The position numbers and the translations under genes are program-made. This document shows positions 45,666-54,946 of a DNA stretch of 64,000 bases, piece after piece; position 1 is the first letter of the stretch, and each line of letters starts with the position of its first letter. Under the pieces are notes generated by a model. The model searched no databases. It saw only the letters and a program-made list of their open reading frames with translations, and was not told the DNA's origin. This stretch comes from Thiosocius sp963719025 (lineage in GTDB: Bacteria > Pseudomonadota > Gammaproteobacteria > Chromatiales > Chromatiaceae), in NCBI GenBank assembly GCA_963719025.1, contig CAVRBK010000053.1:32721-96720 (forward strand), given 5' to 3'.

Positions 45666-48476
45666 ATGGATCGCCGGGCCCTGAAAATCTTGCTGCTTAT
45701 CATTTTGGCGGGTCCCTGCTGGACGAGCGCCGCCTATGCCGATGAGCAGGCGGTTCGGTACTTCGAGGATGCGCTGTCGCGTTTCGAGGCAGGTGATTTG
45801 CAGGGCGCCTTGCTACAGGCCAGGAATTCGCTGCAACGTGATCCCGGGCACCCCTCGGCAAAGCTGTTGCTCGGACGCATCCGGCTCGCCCTGGGGCACC
45901 CCAAGGCCGCGGAAGAGGCGCTGCAACAGGCTCGCGAGCTCGGGGCGTCATCGTCGTCGGTGGCGTTGCCTCTGGCCAGGGCGCGCAACCAGCTGGGTAA
46001 GTTCAAGCTCAATGCGTCGCGGATCAACCCGGTTGGTCTGCCGAGGCGGGTGGCCAGCGATCTCTGGGTGGAGCTGGGTGCGGCACGGGTTGCGCTGGGT
46101 GACCTGGTCGGGGCAGAGATTGCCTATGACGAGGCGCTGAAGCTGGTGCCGGATTCGCCCGGCGGAAAACTGGGCTTGGTTGCGATCCTGCTTGAGGGGA
46201 ATGAAAAGGATTCCGCTTTGGCGCTTTGCGCGGAGGTGCTGGATACGGCACCGGGTAATGCAGATGCCTGGTTCATGATGGGGACCTTGCTCGAATCGGC
46301 GTACCAGCTCGAGGCGGCCGAATCGCATTTTCGCCAGGCCCTGACGCTGAATCCCAGCCACCCCAAGGCGCAACTGGCGCATGCAGTGACCGTCCTGAAC
46401 CGCAATCGTCCGGACGAGGCCGTGCCGTTGTTCGAGGCGATTCTGAGCAAGCAGCCATGGTCACTCGAGGCGGCCTACCTGCTCAGCCAGGCCGAAGCGG
46501 CGTCGGGCCGACCCGACGCGGCGGAGGCTGCCTTGCAGCGTGCGGCCGAGATGGTGTCGAAGGTGACACCGCAAGATCTCGGCGGAAATCCGAGGTTGCT
46601 GCTGATCTCTTCACTGGTGCTTTATGACGCGAACCAGCTGGAGAATGCCTTCGCCTTTCTGAAGAGCTATCTGCAGGTGCGGCCCAAGGATACGCAGGCC
46701 AGAAAGCAGTTGGCCAAGATCCTGGCGCTGACGGGTAAGCCGCTCGAGGCCATTCGCGAGCTGCGCAGTGTGGCCATCGAGCGTCCGCGCGATGCGCAGG
46801 TGCACGTGATGCTGGGCGATGTCTATGCCGATATGCAAGAGTATCTTCTGGCCGAGCAGTACTATCGCGCAGCGATAGAACTGGCGATCCCCAGTGTGAA
46901 ACTGATCAGCCGTCTGGGTTTCGCCCAGCACGGGCAGGGGCGAACGGATCTTGCGATCGACACCATGCGTCGCCTGGTCGACTTTGCACCGGGACGCAGT
47001 GCCGGGGCATCGATATTTCTGGGCATCCTGTATGTGCATCTCGGTGATTTCACATCGGCTCGCCGGATCGCTGACGACATTGCAGCGCGCATGCCGGAGA
47101 ATCTGCTGGCGATCAATCTGCAGGCCGTGATCGCGGTGGCAGAGCAGCGCTATGCGGATGGGCGGCGTCTGTTCCGCGAGGTGCTTGCAAGAGACGCGGG
47201 GTTCGATCCGGCACGTGTCAACCTGATCAAACTCGATATCGTTCAAGGCCGATACGAGCGGGCCCGCGAGGCGCTGGATCGCCTGCTGGGGCGGGAGCCG
47301 GGCAATCTGGCGGCATTGCGCACATATGCGGAGTTTTTCGTCGCGCAGAAAGATTACCGGTCGGCCACCGAATACCTCGAGCAGATCCGCACACTCAAAC
47401 ATGATTCGATACCCGATGCGATCATGTTGTCGCAGCTATACGAACTGTTGGGTCGACGCGCAGACGCGTTCGCGGTAGTGGCTGCATTGCAGAAGGCTGT
47501 CCCTGGCGACGTCACGGTGAAGCTGCGCCTGGCTGAGCTCAACCTCGCCAACGGCGATGTCGATGAGGCGCGCAGTATCCTGGTCGATGCCGCTCAGCTG
47601 GCCGGCACGCATGGCAGGTTGCGCATCGATGTTGCGGAGATGCAGGTGCGGGCAGGCGCGTTCGATGACGCGATCCAGGGTATGCAGCGCCTGCTGAGCG
47701 AGGATCCACAGGCTGCGTTACCGAGGCTGCTGCTGGGGCGTATCTACCTGCGCCAGCAAAGGCTGATCATTGCAGATGACATGGTCAGTGATGTGCTCAG
47801 GATAAATCCGCTCAACGCGCAGGCAATGACCTTGCTGGGGGATATTCGAATCGCACGGGGGCAGTTCGACGATGCGGTCGAACTCTATCGCCTGGCGATT
47901 GCGGTGGAAGATGCCGGGACGGTCCAGGTCCGGCTGTATAAGGCATTGGTTTTGACCGGGGACACACGACAGGCGGTGCAGGGTTTGAAAGCGTGGGATG
48001 CCGCCAACCCCGGCAATGAGCAGGTCATGGGCCTGCTTGCCGATTACCATCTGCGCGAAGGCGAACGCGGACAGGCGATATCAATCTACTACGCCATCCT
48101 GGAGATCAATCCGGCCAGCGTAAGCGCGCTGAACAATCTTGCCCTGGCCATGTTGCCGCTCGACAGCGAAGAGTCATTGAGGCTCGCACTACAGGCCAAG
48201 CGTCTGGCCGAGGGCGATGCCGCCGTGCTGGATACGCTAGGTTGGATTCAGGTGCAGGTCGGTGATCTGCCTGCGGCGCTTTCCAATCTGCGTGAGGCGG
48301 CGACGCGCAACGAGACGGTACCCGACATTCGCTACCATCTGGCGGTTGCGCTGGAAGAATTTGGTCATCCGGATGCCGCTCGCCGGGAACTCGAGCGGGC
48401 ATTGGGAATGGATATCCCATTCGATGATCAGGATGATGCGCTGGTGCGGCTTCGGCGGTTGGACGGGCAGCAGTGA
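45666..48476 (+). CDS. prsT: PEP-CTERM system TPR-repeat protein (PrsT-like)
   Basis: A 936-residue exported protein with a signal peptide (MDRRALKILLLIILAGPCWT ... AYA-DE) followed by more than fifteen TPR units, with hallmark spacing such as DAWFMMGTLLESAYQLEAAE, HVMLGDVYADMQEYLLAEQY and SVSALNNLALAMLPLDSEES. Length and layout match the PrsT family found with PEP-CTERM/exosortase systems. The next gene encodes a PEP-CTERM substrate, which supports the call. No exosortase gene lies in this window. ATG 45666 starts the signal peptide; a GTG at 45663 is also in frame. Confidence 0.75.
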   Translation: MDRRALKILLLIILAGPCWTSAAYADEQAVRYFEDALSRFEAGDLQGALLQARNSLQRDPGHPSAKLLLGRIRLALGHPKAAEEALQQARELGASSSSVALPLARARNQLGKFKLNASRINPVGLPRRVASDLWVELGAARVALGDLVGAEIAYDEALKLVPDSPGGKLGLVAILLEGNEKDSALALCAEVLDTAPGNADAWFMMGTLLESAYQLEAAESHFRQALTLNPSHPKAQLAHAVTVLNRNRPDEAVPLFEAILSKQPWSLEAAYLLSQAEAASGRPDAAEAALQRAAEMVSKVTPQDLGGNPRLLLISSLVLYDANQLENAFAFLKSYLQVRPKDTQARKQLAKILALTGKPLEAIRELRSVAIERPRDAQVHVMLGDVYADMQEYLLAEQYYRAAIELAIPSVKLISRLGFAQHGQGRTDLAIDTMRRLVDFAPGRSAGASIFLGILYVHLGDFTSARRIADDIAARMPENLLAINLQAVIAVAEQRYADGRRLFREVLARDAGFDPARVNLIKLDIVQGRYERAREALDRLLGREPGNLAALRTYAEFFVAQKDYRSATEYLEQIRTLKHDSIPDAIMLSQLYELLGRRADAFAVVAALQKAVPGDVTVKLRLAELNLANGDVDEARSILVDAAQLAGTHGRLRIDVAEMQVRAGAFDDAIQGMQRLLSEDPQAALPRLLLGRIYLRQQRLIIADDMVSDVLRINPLNAQAMTLLGDIRIARGQFDDAVELYRLAIAVEDAGTVQVRLYKALVLTGDTRQAVQGLKAWDAANPGNEQVMGLLADYHLREGERGQAISIYYAILEINPASVSALNNLALAMLPLDSEESLRLALQAKRLAEGDAAVLDTLGWIQVQVGDLPAALSNLREAATRNETVPDIRYHLAVALEEFGHPDAARRELERALGMDIPFDDQDDALVRLRRLDGQQ

Positions 48477-48642
48477 CGGCGTAAGCCGGCGATCGGCAGG
48501 GAACTTTCCTGCGGGTGGCCGGTCTTTCGGGACATCATCAAAAAAATTAGCCCAAAAATTAACTGCTTTTCTGTCACAAGTGGCATGTTAGCTGCTAAGC
48601 CTGTTATAGGGAATCCAATAACTACACGCGGAGCGTGGAGAC

Positions 48643-49490
48643 ATGATCTTTTCCAAACGAGTCTTTGCCGGGCCACTTGCTGCGATTTTTCTGGCGACCA
48701 GCCCGATTGCCGGGCATGCCTTCACGATCGATTCCAGCACCAAGAAAAAGAGACTTTCGACGTCTCCTGGGAACTCATGGGGGGACAGGCAGGCAACCCT
48801 ACCGGAGCGGATCTGAGTGGCAACGCCACCATCACCTACCTCGGCATAAAGGGTAAGGGCAGCAAGGCCAAGATGAAATTCGGCCTGACGATCAACAACA
48901 CATCGGGCCCGGGTGCCGGCGGTATTGGGCTTACGGCATTGGGTTTCGGCGCGTCGTTCGGGTTTGATCAGGATCCCAATATTGCCGTGGATTCGTGGAA
49001 AGCAAAGAAAAATATCAGCAGGGACGAGACGAAGGGAGGCAAGAAGGTAAAAAGCAAGAGCAAGCTCGGCAGCGTGAAAACCATCGACCCGACCGATGCC
49101 GGTTCCGCCATGCCCGATCTCATCAATATTGGCGGCGGTTCGCGCAATGGCGAATGTGCCAATGCCAATGACCCGAAAACCGCAAAAGACGATGGCTGTG
49201 TCGTCCTTGTTGCTGTGACATCCGCGAACAGCGACGGTGTGCTGTCGGGTGAGACCGACACTTTCGAGTTTACGCTCGACCTGAGTCAGATTACCGATCC
49301 GACGCTGCCGTTGACCCTGAACCCGTTTGCCGTCGCCTACGGGGCAGGCAGTGAGGCGAATGCGGCGCCGGCCGCGGCTCGCCAACTCGCCGTCAGCCGG
49401 CTCGCCGCCCAGCCGGTCCCGTTGCCTGGCACCTTGGGGTTGCTGGTCGTTGGGCTGCTGGCCGCACGCCGGTTCTCTACGGGCGGTTAA
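48643..49490 (+). CDS. PEP-CTERM sorting-domain protein (one missing base)
   Basis: An exported protein: a signal peptide (MIFSKRVFAGPLAAIFLATS ... GHA), then FTIDSSTKK. The frame breaks in the A-run at about 48748; adding one base continues ETFDVSWELMGGQAGNPTGA. The 848-nt length (remainder 2) fits one lost base, about 282 residues. The C-terminus is a sorting signal variant VPLPGTLGLLVVGLLAARRF, with the polar motif, hydrophobic helix and Arg cluster used by exosortase. LTINNTSGPGAGGIGLTALG and DTFEFTLDLSQITDPTLPLT suggest a beta-rich extracellular domain. It lies directly after the PrsT-like gene. Confidence 0.75.
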
Positions 49491-49600
49491 TCCGCTTGCG
49501 CGTCGCCTGGCTCGCCGATCGCCTGGGCTTTGGAACTGGCGGCGCGGTGCCATTCGGTGGTTGTGTATAGCTGGCAGGCATCGATCCAGCTGCCAGCAAG

Positions 49601-49870
49601 CTACGTCTTCACCGTCAGCGGCTTCGTTTGCTTGACTCTTTCCTCGGTCTGCCAGGTAATGCGGATGTTCACGCGGTTGCGGGTTTCATCCTGGCTCGCG
49701 GTGACTTTCAGGTTCAGCAATCCTTCCGGTTGCATCACGATCTCGCCGTCGTCGTCGCTGAAGGTCAGTCTGCCCTTGGCAATGCCCTTGGTCAGTGACT
49801 TCAGAATGCCCTGGATCGTCTTGGCGTCCTGCAGGGATTCGTGACGAAAACTGTTTTTATTGTGTCGCAT
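49601..49870 (-). CDS. amphi-Trp domain protein
   Basis: An 89-residue protein. FRHESLQDAKTIQGILKSLT and IAKGRLTFSDDDGEIVMQPE lead into LLNLKVTASQDETRNRVNIR and ITWQTEER, the Trp-containing amphipathic strand for which the amphi-Trp domain is named. That domain is associated with GAK gene clusters. The ATG lies 14 nt inside the end of the phosphoesterase gene, so the two are translated together. It is the last gene of the eight-gene minus operon. Biochemical role unknown. Confidence 0.8.
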   Translation of the reverse strand: MRHNKNSFRHESLQDAKTIQGILKSLTKGIAKGRLTFSDDDGEIVMQPEGLLNLKVTASQDETRNRVNIRITWQTEERVKQTKPLTVKT

Positions 49871-51218
49871 GGGATTTTTTCATGTGCAGTTTGATCAGGG
49901 CTTCGGGCTCGAACAGCTTGGCGCAGGGATGATCGGTACTTATTCCGAGGACGTGCCCGCCAGGCTCAATGATGGTAACCCCGGCGCCATAGTTTTTCAG
50001 GCCTTCTTTTCGGCGTGAATTGCGGTCCATGGTGATGTCGCCTTCAATGTGGATCATTCCGCTGCGTAACATGATGCGTTGACCTGCGGTGCGATTGCGG
50101 TGGCCGTGTACGATGACGTGAATTCCCCTGCGGTAGACGTGTTCGATGCCGTGCCTGGTGAGTGGCATGTCGACGTCCCGGTACTTGGTGCGCATGGTGT
50201 TGGCTACCGGTCCGTAATAGAACTCGAAGGGATCATGCTTGATCTGCTTGCGAAACAGGCGGTTGATATGCCCGACGCCTTTCTCGTTGATCAACGCGGC
50301 GACCCGGTCATCCAGGCCGGCATGGATGAACAGGAATGATCCGGCGCGATGGGCGAGTTGCATGTCGTGGAAGAACCAGGCGAATTCCCCTTCGCGGTCG
50401 AAAAACAGTGCGCGGCATTTCTGCGCAGTGGCGTAGACCTGGCGCAGTGACAGGCCGGCCTCGGCGCAGGCATCTTCGAAGCCCTCGACCTTCAGGCGCA
50501 TGCGGCGGATTTCGCGCTCGATAGCCTTTTTCGGCATCAGCCAGGCGGCAACGATCGGGAACTCCCTGAACCAGGATGCGGAGGGATAGAGGCGGCGCCG
50601 GCATTCGCGCTTGCCGGGAATGCCGCGCAAGGCATGTTTGTGGTTGAGGTATTCGTCGTGAATCTCTTTCAGCAGTGGCACCACCTTGGGCCCCATGCGG
50701 ACGAACAGATGCTCGGTGCGCGGGTCGCGGTCGAGTTCCATGGCGCGGATGCCGATCAACAGCCTGACATCGTGATTGCCTCCCAGCAGGATGACCCGTG
50801 CACCGGTTTCCATCAGGTTGCGAATGGCCCGCAGCAACTGGAGATTGCTGGGGCCTTTGTCGAGGCAGTCGCCACCGATGATGAACTCGGCCTTGCGGCC
50901 TGCCGCGGTCAGCGCGATGTCGTAGATGCCTGGCCCGGTCTTGTGGATCCCACCGGACGCCACGAGCGATGCGTTGAACGCCTCGGCATCGGCGTGCGGG
51001 TCGGCGAAAAAGTACACCGGACGCTTCGGCCATTTCCACGGGCTGTGCGACACGGCTTCGTGCAGCACTTTGCCGATGACGCGACGGTCTGACCGATGTC
51101 GGACATAGGAGCGCTTTTGGGCGGGCAGCCATGGGCCGATCTTCGAGGGGAGTCCATCGCGAATCCATTTTTTGCCATGGTAGCGGGGCAGGAGGGAATG
51201 TTTGGCTCGGTGCGGCAT
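49857..51218 (-). CDS. PPP-like metallophosphoesterase
   Basis: A 453-residue calcineurin-like phosphoesterase. Metal-binding blocks appear in order: VYFFADPHADAEAF (D-x-H), IIGGDCLDKGPSN (GDxxDxG), ILLGGNHDVRLLI (GNHD), FLFIHAGLDD and VIVHGHRNRTAG. The layout is that of PPP-type phosphatases or symmetric dinucleotide hydrolases, but the insertion between GNHD and HAG is long and mostly helical. The start is taken as ATG 51218, 65 nt after the histidine phosphatase gene. It may hydrolyse a nucleotide or protein phosphate; the substrate is unknown. Confidence 0.8.
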   Translation of the reverse strand: MPHRAKHSLLPRYHGKKWIRDGLPSKIGPWLPAQKRSYVRHRSDRRVIGKVLHEAVSHSPWKWPKRPVYFFADPHADAEAFNASLVASGGIHKTGPGIYDIALTAAGRKAEFIIGGDCLDKGPSNLQLLRAIRNLMETGARVILLGGNHDVRLLIGIRAMELDRDPRTEHLFVRMGPKVVPLLKEIHDEYLNHKHALRGIPGKRECRRRLYPSASWFREFPIVAAWLMPKKAIEREIRRMRLKVEGFEDACAEAGLSLRQVYATAQKCRALFFDREGEFAWFFHDMQLAHRAGSFLFIHAGLDDRVAALINEKGVGHINRLFRKQIKHDPFEFYYGPVANTMRTKYRDVDMPLTRHGIEHVYRRGIHVIVHGHRNRTAGQRIMLRSGMIHIEGDITMDRNSRRKEGLKNYGAGVTIIEPGGHVLGISTDHPCAKLFEPEALIKLHMKKSHATQ

Positions 51219-51283
51219 CGATAATCTATGGGTAGGGTTGGCCTTTGTATGTCAAGGACATGGCAAGCGCATGACGGGCGTGC

Positions 51284-51997
51284 TCAGTCGAGCGGCGGCG
51301 CGCTGTTGCGACGGTCCTTCCAGTCGCCCGCAAGATGGTGCCATGTATTGTCACGCCGATACTCGAGAAAGACGGGCTGGGCGTGATACATGCTCAGTTG
51401 GGCAATCTGCGGAAAGTCAAGCACACCCAGATGATAGGCGGCATGGCGAAACGCGGCACCATGACCAACGAAGAGTTTGAGGGTGTCCGATACCACTGTT
51501 TCAGCCAGTTCGTGCATGCGCTGGCGTAGATGCGCGGCTACCCGTTCGCCGGCCTCGAGCAGCGACTCGGCGCCCATGAGTGGCAGACGAAACCGACTGT
51601 TGGATTTCCAGTCCGATGGCATGGCGCCAAAGCGTGGATCCTCATCGACGATGGTCTCGATCTGCGAGAGGGTCAGGTTCGCAGCGCTACCCACTCCGCG
51701 CTCGGCCAGCGCATCAAAGCCCTCTACCTGCAAAGTCGTCTCCCTATCGGTCTGCAGGTGGCGACCAATGACTGTCGCGGTCTGCCAGGCCCGCAGCAGG
51801 TTCGAGGCATCGAACGTGTGATGCAGCTGCCAATCCCGCTCACGCAGTTGTCGCCGGATCGAGGTGGCAGCCTGTTCCGCCTGCTGTTCGCCCAGTGCGG
51901 TGAGTGGAAACGGTTGGTGGGCGCTCGGCACGTCGGGCAACTGATGGTACTCGCCATGACGGATGATCGCTGCGATCAGGCGCGGCACCTCAGGCAT
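51284..51997 (-). CDS. Histidine phosphatase superfamily protein
   Basis: A 237-residue phosphoglycerate-mutase-like phosphatase. The catalytic RHG lies in LIAAIIRHGEYHQLP, with PLTALGEQQAEQAAT, FDASNLLRAWQTATVIG and the second His in LKLFVGHGAAFRHAA. The start overlaps the preceding SixA-NUDIX gene by 8 nt. It is the second histidine phosphatase in this operon, so two enzymes of the same fold may act at different steps. The substrate is unknown. Confidence 0.85.
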   Translation of the reverse strand: MPEVPRLIAAIIRHGEYHQLPDVPSAHQPFPLTALGEQQAEQAATSIRRQLRERDWQLHHTFDASNLLRAWQTATVIGRHLQTDRETTLQVEGFDALAERGVGSAANLTLSQIETIVDEDPRFGAMPSDWKSNSRFRLPLMGAESLLEAGERVAAHLRQRMHELAETVVSDTLKLFVGHGAAFRHAAYHLGVLDFPQIAQLSMYHAQPVFLEYRRDNTWHHLAGDWKDRRNSAPPLD

Positions 51998-52961
51998 CCC
52001 GCCCGAGCAGCCGTTGTTCGAGGGTCAGGGCCATGGTGCGCAGCTCCGGTTGCCGCAACATGGCGGCGGCCTCGGACGGGTGCACCCAGCGGCGTCCGCG
52101 ATGCCGTTCCTCCCATTCCTCTTCCGGCAACTCCCGTTCAACCCGCATTGGGTAAACCGTTACCGTGCAGCTGGCGCCCCATTTGATCGTCTCATACGTG
52201 CCGACCGGTGGCGCTTCAACCTCGCCTTCAATGCCCGCCTCCTCCCAGGCCTCTTTGGCTGCCGATGCCTCTAGACTGATGCCCGGGTCGGCGATGCCTT
52301 TGGGTACTACCCAGTGTTTGTTCTTGCTCGATCGGATCAGCAGGATCTTCACTTCGCCATCGGTCATGCGGTACGGAATGACGGCCGATTGCGTGTAGTA
52401 ATAGGCCGGACGATCGCGTTGCTCGGGGCTGCCGGGTGAGGGAAACGGAAACTTCTTTGGCAGATCAGCGGCATGTAACAACTGGAGTCGTCGGCAGGCG
52501 TCGGCTTCGAGCAGCCGCCACGGCTGGGAGAGCGAAAAATGCGCCAGCGACGTGACCTCCATCCGCTCTGCCATGTTGCCAAAACCGGTACCGCCGGACA
52601 GGCGTTGCACGGTCTGCTCAAGCCCGGGATTATGCCCGACCAGCAAAACACGCGAGGACGATTCCGGGACATGCCGCAGGACACGCATGATTGTCGACAC
52701 GTCGGCGAGATACAGCGAAGCCTCGAGGTTGATCTGCGCCGTCCCCAGACCCATTGCCTTACAGCATTTTTCCGCGGTTACTTTCGCGCGCTCTGCCGGT
52801 GATGCAACGATATGGTCGGGAATCAGCCCATGTTGTAGCAGCCAGACGCCCACTCGTTGCGCCTTGCGCTTTCCGCCGTCTTTCAGGGGACGGGAAAAAT
52901 CCTCCATGCCTGCGCCATGGAAGGCCTTGCCGTGTCGCAGGAAGATGATCTCGCGTGGCAT
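51990..52961 (-). CDS. SixA-type histidine phosphatase fused to NUDIX hydrolase
   Basis: A 323-residue two-domain protein. Residues about 1-160 form a SixA-like phosphatase: IIFLRHGKAFHGAG, HIVASPAERAKVTAEKC and LLVGHNPGLEQTV. Residues about 185-323 form a NUDIX domain: SAVIPYRMTDGEVKILLIRS, KHWVVPKGIADPG and the box ASAAKEAWEEAGIEG. HWVVPKG is typical of NUDIX enzymes acting on diphosphoinositol or dinucleoside polyphosphates. SixA itself removes phosphate from histidine kinases. The fusion suggests successive hydrolysis of a pyrophosphate and a phosphomonoester. It sits 6 nt after the HprK-related gene. Confidence 0.88.
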   Translation of the reverse strand: MPREIIFLRHGKAFHGAGMEDFSRPLKDGGKRKAQRVGVWLLQHGLIPDHIVASPAERAKVTAEKCCKAMGLGTAQINLEASLYLADVSTIMRVLRHVPESSSRVLLVGHNPGLEQTVQRLSGGTGFGNMAERMEVTSLAHFSLSQPWRLLEADACRRLQLLHAADLPKKFPFPSPGSPEQRDRPAYYYTQSAVIPYRMTDGEVKILLIRSSKNKHWVVPKGIADPGISLEASAAKEAWEEAGIEGEVEAPPVGTYETIKWGASCTVTVYPMRVERELPEEEWEERHRGRRWVHPSEAAAMLRQPELRTMALTLEQRLLGRDA

Positions 52962-52967
52962 GCCGGA

Positions 52968-54056
52968 TCAACCCCCAAGGTTTTCGAGTTGCTGGCGCAT
53001 GGATTCAAAATCGATCCCGCCCGACACCTCGTATACCGGGACGCCGTTTAATGCGTCCAGGTAGGGGGTCGCATCGAGTGTCGTCTGGTCGTCGAAAAAA
53101 TGGCCGTCGGCATATTGGTAGAAGGGTCCGGGTGATTTCATGATGGCCGCCAGCAGGTCGCGTCGCTCATTGATGTCGATGGCCTGCAAGCGCGCAGGCT
53201 GATCGCTGTCGCGTCGCCAGTTGAGCACAATGAAACCGGCCAGTGGCGCACTCGTGGCGATACGTTCATCGCCGTATACCTTGTCGATCATCACGTCGTA
53301 CTTGTCTTCGATATCCCACAGTTCGTCGCGGGGCAGGGCGAGCAGGCGTGCCCGCTCGTCTTCGGTGACCAGTGCCTGCAGGCGCCTGTTGTTCACAATC
53401 GTGCCGGGATTGACGCGGGGCAGCTTGGGGATCCCGCGGCATTGCACCTTGCCGTCATGCGCTTTGATGAACAGGCGGTCGTTGGTCAGGTAGCTGAATG
53501 CCGGATTCTCCAGCGCATGCAGCATCAGGGTCGACTTGCCGCCACCGGAAAAGCCCGCCAGCCCAAATGCCCGCCCACGATGGGTGAGTGCGGCCGCATG
53601 ACAGATCAGCCAGTCGTTCTGCTGCAGCCAGTTCATGTACTGCGCGTTGATGAAGTTGATGACCTGGTTGTCGTATTCGACACAGGGGCCGGCGGCGATG
53701 CGCCATTGCTCGCTCTGCAGAAAAACCATCCCGGTGCGCACCTTGCGAACCAGTCGGCCCTGCGGAACATCATGGTAGCTGTCCTTGCGGCCGGATTTGC
53801 CCGGTTCACGTTTCCAGTCAACGAAATCCACAGCCAGTTCGGGGGCGGGGCACTCTATTGCGATGACCTCGATGTCTGCTGTTTCGAGCGGCCCGGTGAC
53901 ATGGGAAAAGTAGGTCTGCAGGCCATCCAGCAGCGCGCCGGAGTTGCTGCGCAGCCGGATGTTAAGCCCGTCCAGGCACAGATCGACCGTCTGTGCGAGC
54001 AGCGTCTGTCCACCGGTCAATTGCGCCGCATAGTCGTCAGTTGAATTTTTGTTCAT
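52968..54056 (-). CDS. HprK-related kinase B (GAK system)
   Basis: A 362-residue protein with an HPr kinase/phosphorylase-like P-loop, GLAGFSGGGKSTLMLHAL (about residues 162-180), and downstream TNDRLFIKAHDGKVQCRGIP and PRVNPGTIVNNRRLQAL. The N-terminal half (about 1-140) has beta-rich segments and a WLQQNDWLICHAAAL block before the P-loop. Classical HprK phosphorylates Ser46 of HPr; this branch is only related, and its substrate is unknown. Its stop is 6 nt before the SixA-NUDIX start, and its ATG overlaps the ATP-grasp stop (ATGA). Confidence 0.85.
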   Translation of the reverse strand: MNKNSTDDYAAQLTGGQTLLAQTVDLCLDGLNIRLRSNSGALLDGLQTYFSHVTGPLETADIEVIAIECPAPELAVDFVDWKREPGKSGRKDSYHDVPQGRLVRKVRTGMVFLQSEQWRIAAGPCVEYDNQVINFINAQYMNWLQQNDWLICHAAALTHRGRAFGLAGFSGGGKSTLMLHALENPAFSYLTNDRLFIKAHDGKVQCRGIPKLPRVNPGTIVNNRRLQALVTEDERARLLALPRDELWDIEDKYDVMIDKVYGDERIATSAPLAGFIVLNWRRDSDQPARLQAIDINERRDLLAAIMKSPGPFYQYADGHFFDDQTTLDATPYLDALNGVPVYEVSGGIDFESMRQQLENLGG

Positions 54057-54946
54057 GCCCCTCCCGTCCTTGCCAAAGCATAGTCCGTATACAGAACCGC
54101 GGCATCGATGCCGGCGCCCTCGAGCGCACCGCGGAAACCGCCAAAGGCAGAGACCTCGAATACGATTGGACCCTCGGAGGATTCGGCGACATCGACGGTG
54201 GTGAAATCCATGTCGAAAGGTGACTGCGCGGCGTGGGCGAGATCGATGATCTCCTGCGATGGTTCGCAGGCTGCATAGCGACCGCCGCTGTGAATCGTCG
54301 TGTTCCAGGCATCGCTCTGCGACACCCGGGCATAGGCGCCCAGGTAGACTCCACCGAGAAAGACCAGGCCGAGATCCCGACCCGGTAAGTCGACCTTGCG
54401 CTGCAGGTACATCATCGGGTTGGACGACTGGAAGGCCTTAATGGCCTTGGCGATCGCCTTGTCGGGTTGTTCTGCCTCGATGATGCACATGCCGCGCGCC
54501 TTGGTTGAAAACAGCGGCTTGAAGACGGCGCTGCCATAGCGTTTTACGGCATCGAATGCGGCGTCGACATCCTCCGTGACCAGGGTGTCCGGCATGGGGA
54601 TCCCGGCATTGCGCAGGGTGACCGTGCAACTGAGCCGATCGACCAGCCGCAACATGTTCTCGGCACCGCTGAAAACCCTGACTCCGGCGTGTTCGGCTAC
54701 CCGCAGAAGTTCAAGACGGTCGAGGGTGTTCGGACTGTAGGTGGCGCTGATTTTCTTGACGATCAGGCCATCCAGTGAGCACAGGTCGTGCTCACCGGAC
54801 ATCAGGCGCCCCTTGGCGAGGTCGAGCGATACTTCTGCCATATCGACGACGAGGCGAAACCCGGTGCGTTGCTCGATCGCATCGGCAAGTGTCTCTGTCG
54901 ACCATTTGCCGGGTATGCCGATAACGCCGATTTTACTGTCAGCCAA
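54053..54946 (-). CDS. ATP-grasp enzyme (GAK system)
   Basis: A 297-residue RimK/MptN-like ATP-grasp protein. SKIGVIGIPGKWSTETLADA starts the chain. LRLVDRLSCTVTLRNAGIPM leads into the ATP-binding AVFKPLFSTKARGMCIIEAE, and GPIVFEVSAFGGFRGALEG carries the metal-binding C-terminal block. Relatives join an amino acid or amine to a carboxyl group using ATP. It overlaps the kinase-fusion gene by 8 nt and the HprK-related gene by 4 nt, so the three are coupled. It is a member of the GAK pair named for this enzyme and the kinase. Confidence 0.85.
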   Translation of the reverse strand: MADSKIGVIGIPGKWSTETLADAIEQRTGFRLVVDMAEVSLDLAKGRLMSGEHDLCSLDGLIVKKISATYSPNTLDRLELLRVAEHAGVRVFSGAENMLRLVDRLSCTVTLRNAGIPMPDTLVTEDVDAAFDAVKRYGSAVFKPLFSTKARGMCIIEAEQPDKAIAKAIKAFQSSNPMMYLQRKVDLPGRDLGLVFLGGVYLGAYARVSQSDAWNTTIHSGGRYAACEPSQEIIDLAHAAQSPFDMDFTTVDVAESSEGPIVFEVSAFGGFRGALEGAGIDAAVLYTDYALARTGGA

